Positions 49,375 to 57,945 of a stretch of 64,000 nt of DNA are shown here, piece by piece. Position 1 is the first letter of the stretch. Each line of letters opens with the position of its first letter. The DNA is taken from the NCBI RefSeq assembly GCF_022828475.1, contig NZ_CP059557.1, forward strand, positions 1,364,001 through 1,428,000. The letters are read 5' to 3'. A program made the position numbers and the translations under genes. The notes under the pieces were generated by a model. The model did no database searches. It saw only the letters and a list, made by a program, of their open reading frames with translations, and had not been told where the DNA came from. Source of the DNA: Saccharopolyspora gloriosae (lineage in GTDB: Bacteria > Actinomycetota > Actinomycetes > Mycobacteriales > Pseudonocardiaceae).

Positions 49375-49421
49375 GTGAACGGACCGTTCGACTCGAAGAA
49401 CCGGTCGAACCGCCCGTTCAC
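49375..49421. repeat. 47-bp palindrome providing a stop codon
   Basis: GTGAACGGACCGTTCGACT...TCGAACCGCCCGTTCAC. Its right end includes the stop codon (49418-49420) of the convergent metallo-hydrolase, so gene and element overlap. Confidence 0.8.
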
Positions 49422-50371
49422 CCAGCGGGTGGTGCGTCGTTCACGCTGGTCTCCATCGGGCCGCCGCGCCACGCGACGGAGTCCCGCAGCGCGGCCATGA
49501 CGTCGGCCTCGCCGCCGTCCGCGTCCGCGTACGCGCGGTGCAGGTTGGCGACCAGGCGTTCGCTGTCGGCCCAGTCGGCGAACTCGCCCAGGTCGGCCTG
49601 CGTTGCCGCTTCCAGCGGGGACAGTCCGTCGCGGCGGCCGGTGCCGGCGATGGCCAGGACGTGCCGGTAGTAGCGCTCGTGCGCGGCCAGCACGTCGTCG
49701 AGGTCAGCGCGGTCGATCAGCGGGCCGTGGCCGGGGACCACCCGTTCCGGGGCGAATTCGGCGACCCAGTCCAAGGCGCGCAGCGCGCCGGTGAGCGAGC
49801 CCATGAACACCAGCGGAGTCAGGCCGTGGAAGAGCAGGTCGCCGGTGAACAAGATGCGCTCCCGAGGCAGCCACGCCACCACGTCGCCTCGGGTGTGCGC
49901 CGTGTGGCCGGGATGGTGCAGTTCCACCGCGCGGCCACCGGTGTGCACCGTGACCGCCGAGGAGAACGTCACCGACGGCACCCGCCGGCGGATCGCTCCC
50001 CAGTCCGGAACGGGAGACCAGAACGGCGGGCACCCGTCGATGATCGGATCCGCCGCCAATCCCGCCCGCATGTGCTCGTGTCCGAACAGGACGGTCTCGG
50101 CGGGCAGCAGGCTGTTGCCGTAGGAGTGGTCGCCGTGCTCGTGCGTGTTCACCGCCCACCGGATCGGCCGATCCGGTGCCACGCGGGCGATTTCGGCCAG
50201 GAAGCGCAGAGTTCGCTGCTCGGTGGCGCACGTGTCGACGACCAGCAGCCCGTCCTCGCCGCCGATCACCCCGGCGTTGTTCACCCACCAGGTGCCGTCC
50301 GGTTGCACCCACGCCCACACCTCGTCGGCGAGCGGTTCGAGGCGGGACGGGGCGGATTCGTTCGTGTGCAT
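49418..50371 (-). CDS. MBL-fold metallo-hydrolase
   Basis: A 317-aa enzyme with the metal motif NTHEHGDHSYGN near residue 81, HPGHTAHTRGDVVAWLP, FTGDLLFHG and PGHGPLI, a class B-like hydrolase pattern. Substrate unknown. The ATG at 50371 starts a leading MHTNESAPSRLEPL segment before the first beta strand. The stop lies within a palindrome. The next genes upstream on this strand are a DUF397/WhiJ-like pair, not obviously linked. Confidence 0.87.
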   Translation of the reverse strand: MHTNESAPSRLEPLADEVWAWVQPDGTWWVNNAGVIGGEDGLLVVDTCATEQRTLRFLAEIARVAPDRPIRWAVNTHEHGDHSYGNSLLPAETVLFGHEHMRAGLAADPIIDGCPPFWSPVPDWGAIRRRVPSVTFSSAVTVHTGGRAVELHHPGHTAHTRGDVVAWLPRERILFTGDLLFHGLTPLVFMGSLTGALRALDWVAEFAPERVVPGHGPLIDRADLDDVLAAHERYYRHVLAIAGTGRRDGLSPLEAATQADLGEFADWADSERLVANLHRAYADADGGEADVMAALRDSVAWRGGPMETSVNDAPPAG

Positions 50372-50429
50372 GGTGATCAGGCTCGCACAGTTCCCGGCGC
50401 CGGATTCCCGCGTCAGGACATCAAGCGGA

Positions 50430-50618
50430 TCACCGGTCGTAGCGGCCGGAGGTCACCTTCCGCACGAAGGACGACCACTGCGCCGCGCCGATGGTCAGGT
50501 GGCCCGCGGCGCGGTTCTTCGTGTCGCGCACGGCGGCGTGCGCCCCCAGCCGCCCCACCTCCACGCAGTTCCCGTTGGGGTGGGTGTAGGTCGAAGTGCG
50601 CCAGTTCGTCGGAATCAT
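50430..50618 (-). CDS. DUF397-domain protein
   Basis: A 62-aa protein with WRTSTYTHPNGNCVEVG and AVRDTKNRAAGHLTI, the DUF397 pattern. Its ATG overlaps the stop of the WhiJ-like gene by four bases (ATGA), so the two are coupled. Confidence 0.88.
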   Translation of the reverse strand: MIPTNWRTSTYTHPNGNCVEVGRLGAHAAVRDTKNRAAGHLTIGAAQWSSFVRKVTSGRYDR

Positions 50619-51472
50619 CCTGATTTCTCCAGTTCGCTCGCTGATTTCTCGATGAGGTCGACCGTAACGGCGGGACTCATCGCCAGTTCGAGAATTCTGG
50701 TCACGGCCTGCCGGTACGCCAGGACATCGTCGTCGTCCGGGACGAAAGCGCCGGAACTGTAGTGTTCGAAGTGGACCACGGCCGGTGAATCGGGAAAGTC
50801 GTAGAGCACGAACGGGCCTGCCAATCCCGGATGCCAGCCGACGTCGGGCGGAACGACCTGGATCGTGACGTTGTCGCGTGCCGCCAGTTCCAGCAGGAAA
50901 CGCAACTGATCGCGCATCACCTCAGGGGTTCCGATCTTGTCGGAAAGGCTGTGCCTGCCGATCAGTGCGGTGAATCGCACTGGATCGCGCCTCGTGATGA
51001 TCTCGCGCCGCCCCGCTCGGACGGTGGCGCGTCGTTCGGTCTCGTGCGTGGTGAGACCGCCCGCCGCTGACACGGCGCGCGAGTAGTCCGAGGTCTGCAG
51101 CAGGCCGGGCACGGCCATCGGTGCCCATTCGACGATCGCCGAAGCGGACCGCTCGCACTCCACGGCGCCCGCGAGCTGCTGTGGAATTCCGGGCATTCCC
51201 ACGGTGAGCCAATTCGGTTCGCTCGCATTCCGGGCGAGGTCGAGCAGTCGTTGCCGTTCCTGCCCGGTGACGCCCGCGACGGCGAGGAAGGACGCGACGT
51301 CCTCGGGCGTGGGAATGCGGCGACCGGTTTCCCAGTGCGACACGGTTCCGTGGCTCAGACCGAGGCGTTTGCTCAATTCTCGGCCGCTGATTCCGGAGTT
51401 CTCCCTGGCGGATCGAATGGCGGCGGCGAGAGCGCGCGCTCGTGGCGTGACTCGGATGGTGTCTGCGGGCAC
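50615..51472 (-). CDS. WhiJ-like XRE regulator (HTH_31 + DUF5753)
   Basis: A 285-aa regulator: helix-turn-helix in the first 70 residues (ARENSGISGRELSKRLGLSH, GTVSHWETGRRIPT), then DUF5753 with VPGLLQTSDYSRAV, RAGRREIITRR and MRDQLRFLLELAA, VPPDVGWHPGLAGPFVLYDF. The GTG start at 51472 has no strong ribosome site. No 72-aa gene accompanies this copy; a small Cys-containing protein diverges instead. A GATG-TCGAT-CATC repeat at about 51543-51555 lies in the 112-base gap. Confidence 0.88.
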   Translation of the reverse strand: MPADTIRVTPRARALAAAIRSARENSGISGRELSKRLGLSHGTVSHWETGRRIPTPEDVASFLAVAGVTGQERQRLLDLARNASEPNWLTVGMPGIPQQLAGAVECERSASAIVEWAPMAVPGLLQTSDYSRAVSAAGGLTTHETERRATVRAGRREIITRRDPVRFTALIGRHSLSDKIGTPEVMRDQLRFLLELAARDNVTIQVVPPDVGWHPGLAGPFVLYDFPDSPAVVHFEHYSSGAFVPDDDDVLAYRQAVTRILELAMSPAVTVDLIEKSASELEKSG

Positions 51473-51584
51473 GGAGCAGATCGTAGCCAGCGCGGAACAC
51501 GGACTTCGTGACCCGAACGAGTTATCAATCGGCGTTTATTTGATGTCGATCATCATTTGAGGGTGCGGGGACAGGGAGGTAGGC

Positions 51585-51800
51585 ATGGCACGAGTGTTCA
51601 TGGCTTCGGAGCAGGAGTCGTTGTGGCACGCGGTGGAGTTGCGCACCGGCGGTCCGCTGCCGATGGCCCGCTGCGGGCACGTGATCCGCGGCCGGGTGCA
51701 CCGCCGCCTCGGCAGTCCCGAGAAGCCGCGCGTGGTGTGCGGCGCGTGCTCCTCGGGACTGCGGCCGGAATCCGCCGAGCTGCTCGCGCTCCCGAGCTGA
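51585..51800 (+). CDS. Small Cys/His protein of unknown function
   Basis: A 71-aa protein with possible zinc ligands: ARCGHVIRGRVHRR, then VCGACSSGL (CxxH ... CxxC). ATG 51585 follows GGGAGGTAGGC. It is divergent from a WhiJ-like gene and converges with an MFS gene only 4 bases away. Such small zinc-ribbon-like proteins are common in Pseudonocardiaceae; no function is claimed. Confidence 0.7.
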   Translation: MARVFMASEQESLWHAVELRTGGPLPMARCGHVIRGRVHRRLGSPEKPRVVCGACSSGLRPESAELLALPS

Positions 51801-51803
51801 GCT

Positions 51804-53015
51804 TCAGCGGGCCGCGGGCTGGGCGAGGGCGACCAGCGCGGCGCAAGCCAGGATGCCGACGGACATGAGCAGCCCGGTGCCGATGCCGCCGCCGTCGGAG
51901 AGCACTCCCGCCAGCAACGGCCCCGCGCACTGGCCCGCGGCGAACACCGTGGTGAGCGCGCCGATCGCGGCTGCCCACTGGTGCGGCGGCAGCGCGTTGC
52001 GGGCGGTGGTGGTCACGGCGGTGACCACGGACAGGAACGAGCAGCCGAACAGCAGCGCCGAGGCGAACTCGGCGACGATCCCGGTGGACAGCAGCGGCAG
52101 CGCCGCGCCGAACGTCAGGACCACCAGCAGCACCGCCAGCGCCCGGCCACCGCGCAGCCGCCCCAGCATCGGTCCCCACGCGAATCCGCCGACGATCGCG
52201 GCCGCGCCGAGCGTCGACCAGAACACGGAGACCTCGGTGGGGCTCGCACCGCCCACCTCCAGGTAGGCGCCGATGAAGGTCATGTAGGCGATGTACCCGA
52301 CGCCGAACAGTCCGTAGGAGATGAGCGTCGCGGTGAGCACCTTCGGCGAGAAGCGCTCCCCGTCCGGCGCGGGCGGCGGTACCGAGGTCCGTGCGGCCGC
52401 CGGGAGCACGAGCACGACGGACACGGCGGCCATGGTGCCGAGCACCACCCAGCCCCAGCGCCACGCGTCCTCCGGCGGCGCCGCCTGCAGCACCGGCGGC
52501 AACCCCAGCCCGGACAGCAGCACGCCCAGGCCGCCGCCGCTGAAGTAGATGCCGAGCAGCACCGCGGGCCGCCCGCCCGGCCTGCCCTGGCTGAACCGGG
52601 TGGCGAGCACGCCGCCGAGGACGAAGGCCACCGCACCGGAGACACCGGTCGCCAGCCGCAGCACGAACAGCACCACGATGTTCCCGGTGCTCGCGGAGGC
52701 GAGCATGAGCAGGGCGGTGGCGATCAGCCCGGTGAGGAACAGCCGCCGCGGGTTCCAGCGGCGAGCGGCGGGGGCGGCGACGAGCGCGCCGAGCAGGTAG
52801 CCGAGGGCGTTCGCGGTGTTCATCAGCCCGGCCGTGGCGAACGACCAGTGCAGCGCGCCGCTCATCGACGGCAGCAGCAGCCCGTAGGCGAACCGGCCCA
52901 ACCCTTGCGCGGAGGATGAGCCGAGCGCGAGCCCGAACGCCACCAGTACGTCGACCGCGAACGGTCGTGGGGCGGCGGTGAGCGAGGGCGGGGACAACTC
53001 GCGTTCGTGCGACAT
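51804..53015 (-). CDS. MFS transporter, YbfB/YjiJ type
   Basis: A 403-aa protein with twelve hydrophobic segments. GLGRFAYGLLLPSMSGALHWSFATAGLMNTANALGYLLGA in the first two helices is the hallmark of the YbfB/YjiJ group. Substrate unknown. ATG 53015 (MSHERELSPP) is preferred over 53108, whose added residues are unrelated. It is divergent from helR; rifamycin-related export is possible but only by position. Confidence 0.85.
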   Translation of the reverse strand: MSHERELSPPSLTAAPRPFAVDVLVAFGLALGSSSAQGLGRFAYGLLLPSMSGALHWSFATAGLMNTANALGYLLGALVAAPAARRWNPRRLFLTGLIATALLMLASASTGNIVVLFVLRLATGVSGAVAFVLGGVLATRFSQGRPGGRPAVLLGIYFSGGGLGVLLSGLGLPPVLQAAPPEDAWRWGWVVLGTMAAVSVVLVLPAAARTSVPPPAPDGERFSPKVLTATLISYGLFGVGYIAYMTFIGAYLEVGGASPTEVSVFWSTLGAAAIVGGFAWGPMLGRLRGGRALAVLLVVLTFGAALPLLSTGIVAEFASALLFGCSFLSVVTAVTTTARNALPPHQWAAAIGALTTVFAAGQCAGPLLAGVLSDGGGIGTGLLMSVGILACAALVALAQPAAR

Positions 53016-53296
53016 GAACGACTCCGTTCCGTACGTCGCGCTCAGCTGACCAGGAGATCGCCCTCCGGGCCAAGTGACGTGCGGACCGACACGTCCCGGG
53101 TCGGACATGGCGGGACGAGTCGCCCAGCGGGAGGTGCGGGCGTCTGGGAGCGGAGGCGGAACAGGAGGAAGCGCTCGCGGCCTTTGCCGAGGAACTCCAT
53201 GCCACGGCCGGAAAGCCGACTTCGACGGCCGGGCGCCGTTCTTCGCGACGCGGGAATGGGGGAGACTCTGCTCTTCCCACCTTCACCATATATCGG
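53016..53296. other. Divergent region between MFS and helR
   Basis: No gene supported. Holds the MFS promoter; a minus-strand open reading here (53042-53398) crosses the helR control site and is rejected. Confidence 0.45.
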
Positions 53297-53324
53297 ACCG
53301 GGGGACTTGCGGCAAGGCCCCGGT
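53297..53324 (+). promoter_or_regulatory. Rifamycin-associated element (RAE)
   Basis: A near-perfect 28-bp palindrome whose core GGGGACTTGCGGCAAGGCCC (53301-53320) agrees, as I recall it, with the published RAE upstream of rifamycin-inactivating and helR genes. It lies about 215 bases before helR, so the leader is long. The downstream GTGTCGCAGAATCGC is also familiar from such promoters. Confidence 0.8.
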
Positions 53325-53486
53325 GGTGTCGCAGAATCGCTGACCGAAGCCAAGCGCTGGGGGAATGGGAGTCGCGAAGCGTGTGTGCCGTTGGCCACGC
53401 GCGTGTCGCGGTGCGGCTGCGGGACTCCGGGGGAACCGGCGTCCCGCGGAAGATCGTCGAACCGGGGCGTCGCACCCGGAATCTCA

Positions 53487-53513
53487 CCGGTGGGCCGAAT
53501 GGCGGCCCACCGG
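53487..53513 (+). promoter_or_regulatory. Strong hairpin in the helR leader
   Basis: CCGGTGGGCCG and CGGCCCACCGG, a perfect 11-bp stem with a five-base loop, ending 26 bases before the helR start and just upstream of its GAGGAG. A possible attenuator or translation control structure. Confidence 0.65.
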
Positions 53514-53539
53514 AGCCGGTCGGTAGCTATGAGGAGAAC

Positions 53540-55729
53540 GTGTCAACTCAGGGGTACGAAGAAGAACTGCGGTCCGAGCGTGACTACGTGGCCGATCTTT
53601 ACGCGCGGCTCGACGCCGAGCGGGCGCGGGTGAAGGGCGAGTTCGACGCGGCGCTGCTGGGCAACGGCGGAACGGCCGTGGAACGCGACGTGGAGGTGCG
53701 GACGCGGGCGAAGGAGATGAAGCGGCTGGACGTGGCGGACAACGGGCTGTGCTTCGGCCGGTTGGACTCCCTGTCCGAGGAACGCTCGTACATCGGCCGG
53801 ATCGGCATCTTCGACGAGGACGACGAGTACGAGCCGTTGCTGCTCGATTGGCGGGCGCCCGCGTCGCGCCCGTTCTACGTGGCGACCGGCGCCACTCCGG
53901 AGAACATGCGGCGCAGGCGCCAGTTCCACACCCGGGGCAGGCAGCTGGTCGAGTTCACCGACGAGGTGCTGGGGCGCCCGTCCGGTGCGGAGCGGGGCGA
54001 CGCGGCGCTGCTCGCGGCCGTCAACGCACCGCGCGGCGCCGGGATGCGCGACATCGTCGCGACGATCCAAGGCGAGCAGGACGAGATCATCCGCCTCGAC
54101 CATTCGGGGGTGCTGGTGATCGAGGGCGGTCCGGGCACCGGGAAGACCGTCGTGGCGCTGCACCGCGTCGCTTACCTGCTCTACACGCAGCGGGAACGGA
54201 TGGAGCGCCACGGGGTGCTCGTGGTCGGGCCGAACCCGGAGTTCCTGACCTACATCGGCCGCGTGCTGCCGTCGCTGGGCGAATCCGACGTGGTGTTCAT
54301 GACCGCCGGTGACCTCCTGCCCGGCCTGCGCGTCACCGCCGAAGACGTCCCGGAGGTCGCGCGGCTGAAGGGTTCGCCGGCGATGCTGGACGTGCTCGCC
54401 GCGGCGATCGCCGAGCACCGGCGCGTGCCGGACGAGCCGCTGCCGGTGCAGCTGGGTGGAACTTCGCAGCGGATCACCGCGGACGTCGCCGAGTGGGCGC
54501 GGCAGGAGGCCCGGGACTCCGGGCTCCCGCACAACGAGGCCCGCGCGGTGTTCGCGGAGATCATCACTTACGTGCTGACCGAACGGGCGGTCTCCCGGAT
54601 CGCCCGCGGCTGGCCGGGCGGGGACGACCGGCCCACGCGGGAGCGGTTGAAGGCGGAGCTGCTGGCGGAGCTGGCCGACGACGAGAAGTTCACCGCCGCG
54701 CTCGACGAGCTGTGGCCGGTGCTGACCCCGGAAGGCGTGCTCGCCGAGCTGTACTCCAGCCCGGAGCGGCTGCGCGCGGCGGGCGCCGACCCCTCGCTGC
54801 TGCGCACCGACGGTGCCGCGTGGACGGTGTCGGACGTGCCGCTGCTCGACGAACTCGTCGACCTGCTCGGCAGGGACAAGGCCGCCGAGGAGCGCGCCGC
54901 TCGCGCCGCCGACCGGGAGCGGGCGGCCGAGGCCGAGTACGCGTCGGACGTGATGGACCAGCTCGCCGGCCGCCAGGACTCGATGGACGACGAGGACCAC
55001 CTCTACGCCACCGACCTGCTGCAGGCCGATGAGCTGGCGGACCGCTTCGTCGAGCACGACACCCGCGAACTCGCCGAACGCGCCGCCGCCGACCGGGAAT
55101 GGACCTACCGGCATGTCGTCGTCGACGAAGCACAGGAACTGTCCGCAATGGACTGGCGAGTGCTGATGCGGCGTTGCCCGAGCCGGTCCTTCACGGTCGT
55201 CGGCGACCTGGCGCAGCGCCGCTCGGAGGCCGGGGCGACGTCGTGGGGCGCGATGCTGGAGCCCTACGTGCCCGGCCGTTGGGAGTACCGGTCGCTGACG
55301 GTGAACTACCGAACCCCGGCGGAGATCATGAACGTCGCCGCCGCGCTGCTCGCCGAGTTCGCCCCCGACGGCAAGCCACCGGAGTCGGTCCGTTCCTGCG
55401 GCGTGCAGCCGTGGTCGCGGCAGGTCACCGAGGACGAACTGCCGGGCGCCATCGAGGAATTCGTGCGCGCCGAGGCCGAGCACGAGGGCACCAGCGTCGT
55501 GATCGGCCCGCCGGACGTGCCGGGCGCGGTGACCGCGGCGGACACGAAGGGCCTGGAGTACGACGCGGTCCTCGTCGTGGAACCGGAACGCATCCTCGCC
55601 GACGGCCCGCGCGGCGCGGCCGAGCTCTACGTCGCCCTCACCCGAGCCACCCAGCGCCTCGGCGTCCTGCACACGGGCGCGTTGCCGTCGGCGTTGACCG
55701 GGCTCGCCGAGCGGGGCGGCGCTACATAG
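53540..55729 (+). CDS. helR: HelD/HelR-type RNA polymerase-associated ATPase (rifamycin protection)
   Basis: A 729-aa superfamily 1 helicase-like protein. N-terminal coiled coil (residues about 1-90) that enters the RNA polymerase secondary channel, Walker A GGPGTGKTVV near 195, motif II VVDEAQELSAMDW near 528, later motifs SLTVNYRTPAEIM and AADTKGLEYDAVLVV. An acidic stretch at about 470-500 (DDEDHLYATDLLQADELADR) may be the primary-channel loop said to displace rifamycin. HelR dislodges stalled or drug-bound polymerase. GTG 53540 follows GAGGAG by 3 bases. An upstream RAE and leader hairpin indicate rifamycin-responsive expression. A palindrome follows. Confidence 0.9.
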   Translation: MSTQGYEEELRSERDYVADLYARLDAERARVKGEFDAALLGNGGTAVERDVEVRTRAKEMKRLDVADNGLCFGRLDSLSEERSYIGRIGIFDEDDEYEPLLLDWRAPASRPFYVATGATPENMRRRRQFHTRGRQLVEFTDEVLGRPSGAERGDAALLAAVNAPRGAGMRDIVATIQGEQDEIIRLDHSGVLVIEGGPGTGKTVVALHRVAYLLYTQRERMERHGVLVVGPNPEFLTYIGRVLPSLGESDVVFMTAGDLLPGLRVTAEDVPEVARLKGSPAMLDVLAAAIAEHRRVPDEPLPVQLGGTSQRITADVAEWARQEARDSGLPHNEARAVFAEIITYVLTERAVSRIARGWPGGDDRPTRERLKAELLAELADDEKFTAALDELWPVLTPEGVLAELYSSPERLRAAGADPSLLRTDGAAWTVSDVPLLDELVDLLGRDKAAEERAARAADRERAAEAEYASDVMDQLAGRQDSMDDEDHLYATDLLQADELADRFVEHDTRELAERAAADREWTYRHVVVDEAQELSAMDWRVLMRRCPSRSFTVVGDLAQRRSEAGATSWGAMLEPYVPGRWEYRSLTVNYRTPAEIMNVAAALLAEFAPDGKPPESVRSCGVQPWSRQVTEDELPGAIEEFVRAEAEHEGTSVVIGPPDVPGAVTAADTKGLEYDAVLVVEPERILADGPRGAAELYVALTRATQRLGVLHTGALPSALTGLAERGGAT

Positions 55730-55748
55730 GGAACCCGATGCTGGCGGA

Positions 55749-55800
55749 GTGAACGGACCGTTCGTCCAAACCGGTTGGACGAACGGTCCGTTCTTCTCAC
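55749..55800. repeat. 47-bp palindrome after helR, extended end
   Basis: GTGAACGGACCGTTCGTCC, a short centre, then GGACGAACGGTCCGTTC and a few extra bases (TTCTCAC). In the gap between the convergent helR and small minus-strand gene. Confidence 0.8.
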
Positions 55801-56081
55801 CGGGGTTCGCTGACGTGTGGCAGTGTCCGTGTAGGTGCTCTGAGCAGTGTGAACGTTTCGCAATAGTGCCGACTGACGTCTAAGGGGGGCGGGTCGCCTC
55901 ACGGCCTGCGGACGGCCTGGACTAATTCCTGGAGCGCCTCCCGTGTACACTGACTTCTGTCAGAGATGGTCTTGTTTGGCGGTCGGCACGAAGTTGACAA
56001 AGAACGAAGTCTCGTTCGATCGACAAGGGTTGACTAGGGACGCGACTCGCGTCCCGACACAAACGCTGGCGAGAAGACGAA

Positions 56082-56112
56082 ACGGCCCGCCGCTGTTTGC
56101 GACGGGCCGCCG
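56082..56112 (-). terminator. Terminator of the small minus-strand gene
   Basis: CGGCCCG pairs with CGGGCCG around a 13-base loop, followed on the minus strand by TTTCGTCTTC. Two bases past the stop at 56115. Confidence 0.65.
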
Positions 56113-56114
56113 TA

Positions 56115-56252
56115 TTACCGGTTCAGAACATCCCACAGAAGCTTGGCGGCGCTGAGGACGAATGAACCGATCGGGAGGGCTCGCTTGGCCCAGGCGCGCA
56201 GCTTGGCGTGCTTAGGTTCGGGCGAGCCTTCTTCGTTGTTTGGCGGGGACAT
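56115..56252 (-). CDS. Putative 45-aa protein with a hydrophobic C-terminus
   Basis: ATG 56252 follows GGAGACCAG. The product has an acidic N-terminus (PPNNEEGSPEPKH), a basic middle and an amphipathic or membrane-like end (LPIGSFVLSAAKLLWDVLNR). A terminator starts directly after the stop, which supports a real transcription unit. No family recognised. Upstream ATG 56357 would give 80 aa but lacks a good ribosome site. GTCGTCTG-TGT-CAGACGAC, a possible operator, lies at 56380-56398. Confidence 0.45.
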   Translation of the reverse strand: MSPPNNEEGSPEPKHAKLRAWAKRALPIGSFVLSAAKLLWDVLNR

Positions 56253-56783
56253 CTGGTCTCCGTTGTTGTGCCGACCGATTGGGCCTGACCCTTTCGGATC
56301 AGGGGTGCCAGGGTGGTCTGCGATCCCCCGGTAATCCGCGGAACTACCGGGAGACACAAGCGGCGACTACGTCCTGCCTGTCGTCTGTGTCAGACGACCG
56401 AGTGATCGTACCGGATGCTGCCGATTGGCAACGTGCCGCCTGCCTCACTCCGGGTTTACTTGTGCGTGCAATAGATTTCAAACGGCTGCGGACCGGCGAT
56501 GAAATGTACGATCGAGGCAAGAGGCCGAATTCTTTCGGCCTGGACGGCATGAATGGTCGGGAGTTGCAGCGCGAGAACCCCGAGCCAGCGGACGAAGTTC
56601 CCGCTCGCGCAGGAGTAGCTTGCGGAGCCGGGAAACCCTTCGGCGGCATCGGACCGGCTATGGCCACCGGGCGCCGGTATGCGGAGCGGCTGGAGCCCGG
56701 AACACCTCGAAGAAGTGAACGGACCGTTCGTCCTCCATCTCGTTGGGCGAACGGTCCGTTCACTTGGCCCGGTGATCGGCTCC
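56253..56783. other. Intergenic region with palindromes
   Basis: 531 bases, partly of lower GC. Contains GTCGTCTG-TGT-CAGACGAC (56380-56398, perfect 8-bp arms) and a family palindrome at 56715-56763. No convincing gene. Confidence 0.45.
56715..56763 (-). repeat. 47-bp family palindrome after a DUF397 gene
   Basis: GTGAACGGACCGTTCGTCC...TGGGCGAACGGTCCGTTCAC. About 20 bases past the DUF397 stop, between co-directional genes; the only family copy not in a convergent gap. Confidence 0.8.
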
Positions 56784-56981
56784 TCAGTCGTCGAAGCCGC
56801 CGCTCTTCGTCGACCGGATGAAGTCGGCGAACCTCGCCGCGTCCATGACGAGCGCATCGCCCTGCGGATCCTTGCTGTCCCGGATGGCGGAGAACCCCGG
56901 CAAGTTCGTCGCGACCTCAACGCACTGGCCATGTGCCGAGCTGTGGCTGGACTTGCGCCACTGAGCCTGCCTGAGATCCAT
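56784..56981 (-). CDS. DUF397-domain protein
   Basis: A 65-aa protein with WRKSSHSSAHGQCVEVA and AIRDSKDPQGDALVM, clear DUF397 signatures, and a helical end FADFIRSTKSGGFDD. It follows the WhiJ-like gene by 17 bases. GGGAGCGG lies upstream of the ATG. Confidence 0.88.
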   Translation of the reverse strand: MDLRQAQWRKSSHSSAHGQCVEVATNLPGFSAIRDSKDPQGDALVMDAARFADFIRSTKSGGFDD

Positions 56982-56998
56982 CTCCGCTCCCTTTCAGA

Positions 56999-57826
56999 TC
57001 ACGGTCTGCGCTGCGAGATCAAGCGTGCGCTCTCCCGCTCTGAGAGCGCTCGCGCGCTGAGTTCCTCGAAAATCGTAGCGAGCGAGCGCACTGCTTCGTG
57101 ATCATCTACGAGATGGCCGCCGACGTTGTACTCCTTGTAGCCGGTTTCAGGCCACGTATCCGGCGGAAAGTCCAGGAGCACGAATCCGCCTGCCATGCCT
57201 TGGTGAATGCCCGAGTCCATCGGCACGATCCGGATCGACACGTTCGGTCGCTTCCCGACGTCGAGCAGGTGCCCGAGCTGCTCCTCGGCGAGGTCACGTT
57301 CCGCCGCGCACCGCATGATCGCGGCTTCGGACATGAGCGCCACGAACTCCAGCGGATCTTCCTCCGCCGTCAGCCGATCCTGCCTGCGCCTGCGTGCGCC
57401 GACTCGCTTCTCCAGTTCGCTTTCGGACACGGTCGGATCGCCGACGGAGACGACCCGCCGGGCGTACGCCTCGGTTTGCAGCAGACCTGGGATCAACTCA
57501 CCTTCCCAGTTGCGCGCCCGCGTCGCGTCCGCCTCCAGGGTGACGTACCCGGCGAGCCACTTCGGCAGCCGGTAGGTCTGCCACCAACCCGCTTTCCGCG
57601 CTCCCGCACGCGTTTCGAGCAGTGCCTCGCGGTCCTGTTCGGATACCCCGTACAGCGAGCACATCACGATCAGGTCCGGGCGGGACGGCAGGTTCCGGCC
57701 GCTCTCCAGGTGACGCACCCGGTCGGCCGTGCAGCCGAGTTCGGCGGCGACATCCGCCCGCGTCACGCCCGCATCTTCTCGCCACTGTTCGAGGCTTCTG
57801 CCCAACATCAACCGTCGCAGAGTCAC
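56999..57826 (-). CDS. WhiJ-like XRE regulator (HTH + DUF5753)
   Basis: A 275-aa regulator: helix-turn-helix in the first 60 residues (EQWREDAGVTRADVAAELGC, ADRVRHLESGRNLPS), then DUF5753 with GELIPGLLQTEAYARRVV, KRVGARRRRQDRL and VPMDSGIHQGMAGGFVLLDF. It is only distantly similar to the regulator at 4073, although the 72-aa proteins they diverge from are nearly identical. GTG start at 57826. Two operator-like repeats lie upstream. Confidence 0.88.
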   Translation of the reverse strand: MTLRRLMLGRSLEQWREDAGVTRADVAAELGCTADRVRHLESGRNLPSRPDLIVMCSLYGVSEQDREALLETRAGARKAGWWQTYRLPKWLAGYVTLEADATRARNWEGELIPGLLQTEAYARRVVSVGDPTVSESELEKRVGARRRRQDRLTAEEDPLEFVALMSEAAIMRCAAERDLAEEQLGHLLDVGKRPNVSIRIVPMDSGIHQGMAGGFVLLDFPPDTWPETGYKEYNVGGHLVDDHEAVRSLATIFEELSARALSERESARLISQRRP

Positions 57827-57875
57827 GAGATCAACTCTAGGACCGGTTTCTGCTCAAAAGGATCACTCGATCGTT

Positions 57876-57917
57876 TAGTACCCGTACCAATCGCGCTCTG
57901 AAATAGTACGTGTACTG
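57876..57917. promoter_or_regulatory. Two operator-like repeats upstream of XRE and 72-aa genes
   Basis: TAGTACCCGTACCA (57876-57889) and TAGTACGTGTACTG (57904-57917) share TAGTACNNGTACYR, 28 bases apart. The second ends 29 bases before the 72-aa start. They differ from the operator at 4001-4025. Confidence 0.6.
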
Positions 57918-57945
57918 GATCAGCATCGATCAAGAGGAGGCCAGT

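Larger units (their letters stand above)
55730..56114. other. Intergenic stretch between helR and a small gene
   Basis: 385 bases containing a palindrome (listed), a GTGTACACT promoter-like patch at about 55941-55949, a GGGACGCG-ACT-CGCGTCCC perfect inverted repeat at 56037-56055, and a terminator (listed). A plus-strand reading at 55943-56155 is not convincing as a gene. Confidence 0.45.

Noticed and set aside
53366-53527. 53-codon reading in the helR leader
   Set aside because: No ribosome site of note and Arg-rich composition typical of chance readings; kept only as a remark in the helR finding.
55943-56155. 70-codon plus-strand reading after helR
   Set aside because: Crosses a perfect inverted repeat and the terminator of the opposite gene; no ribosome site.
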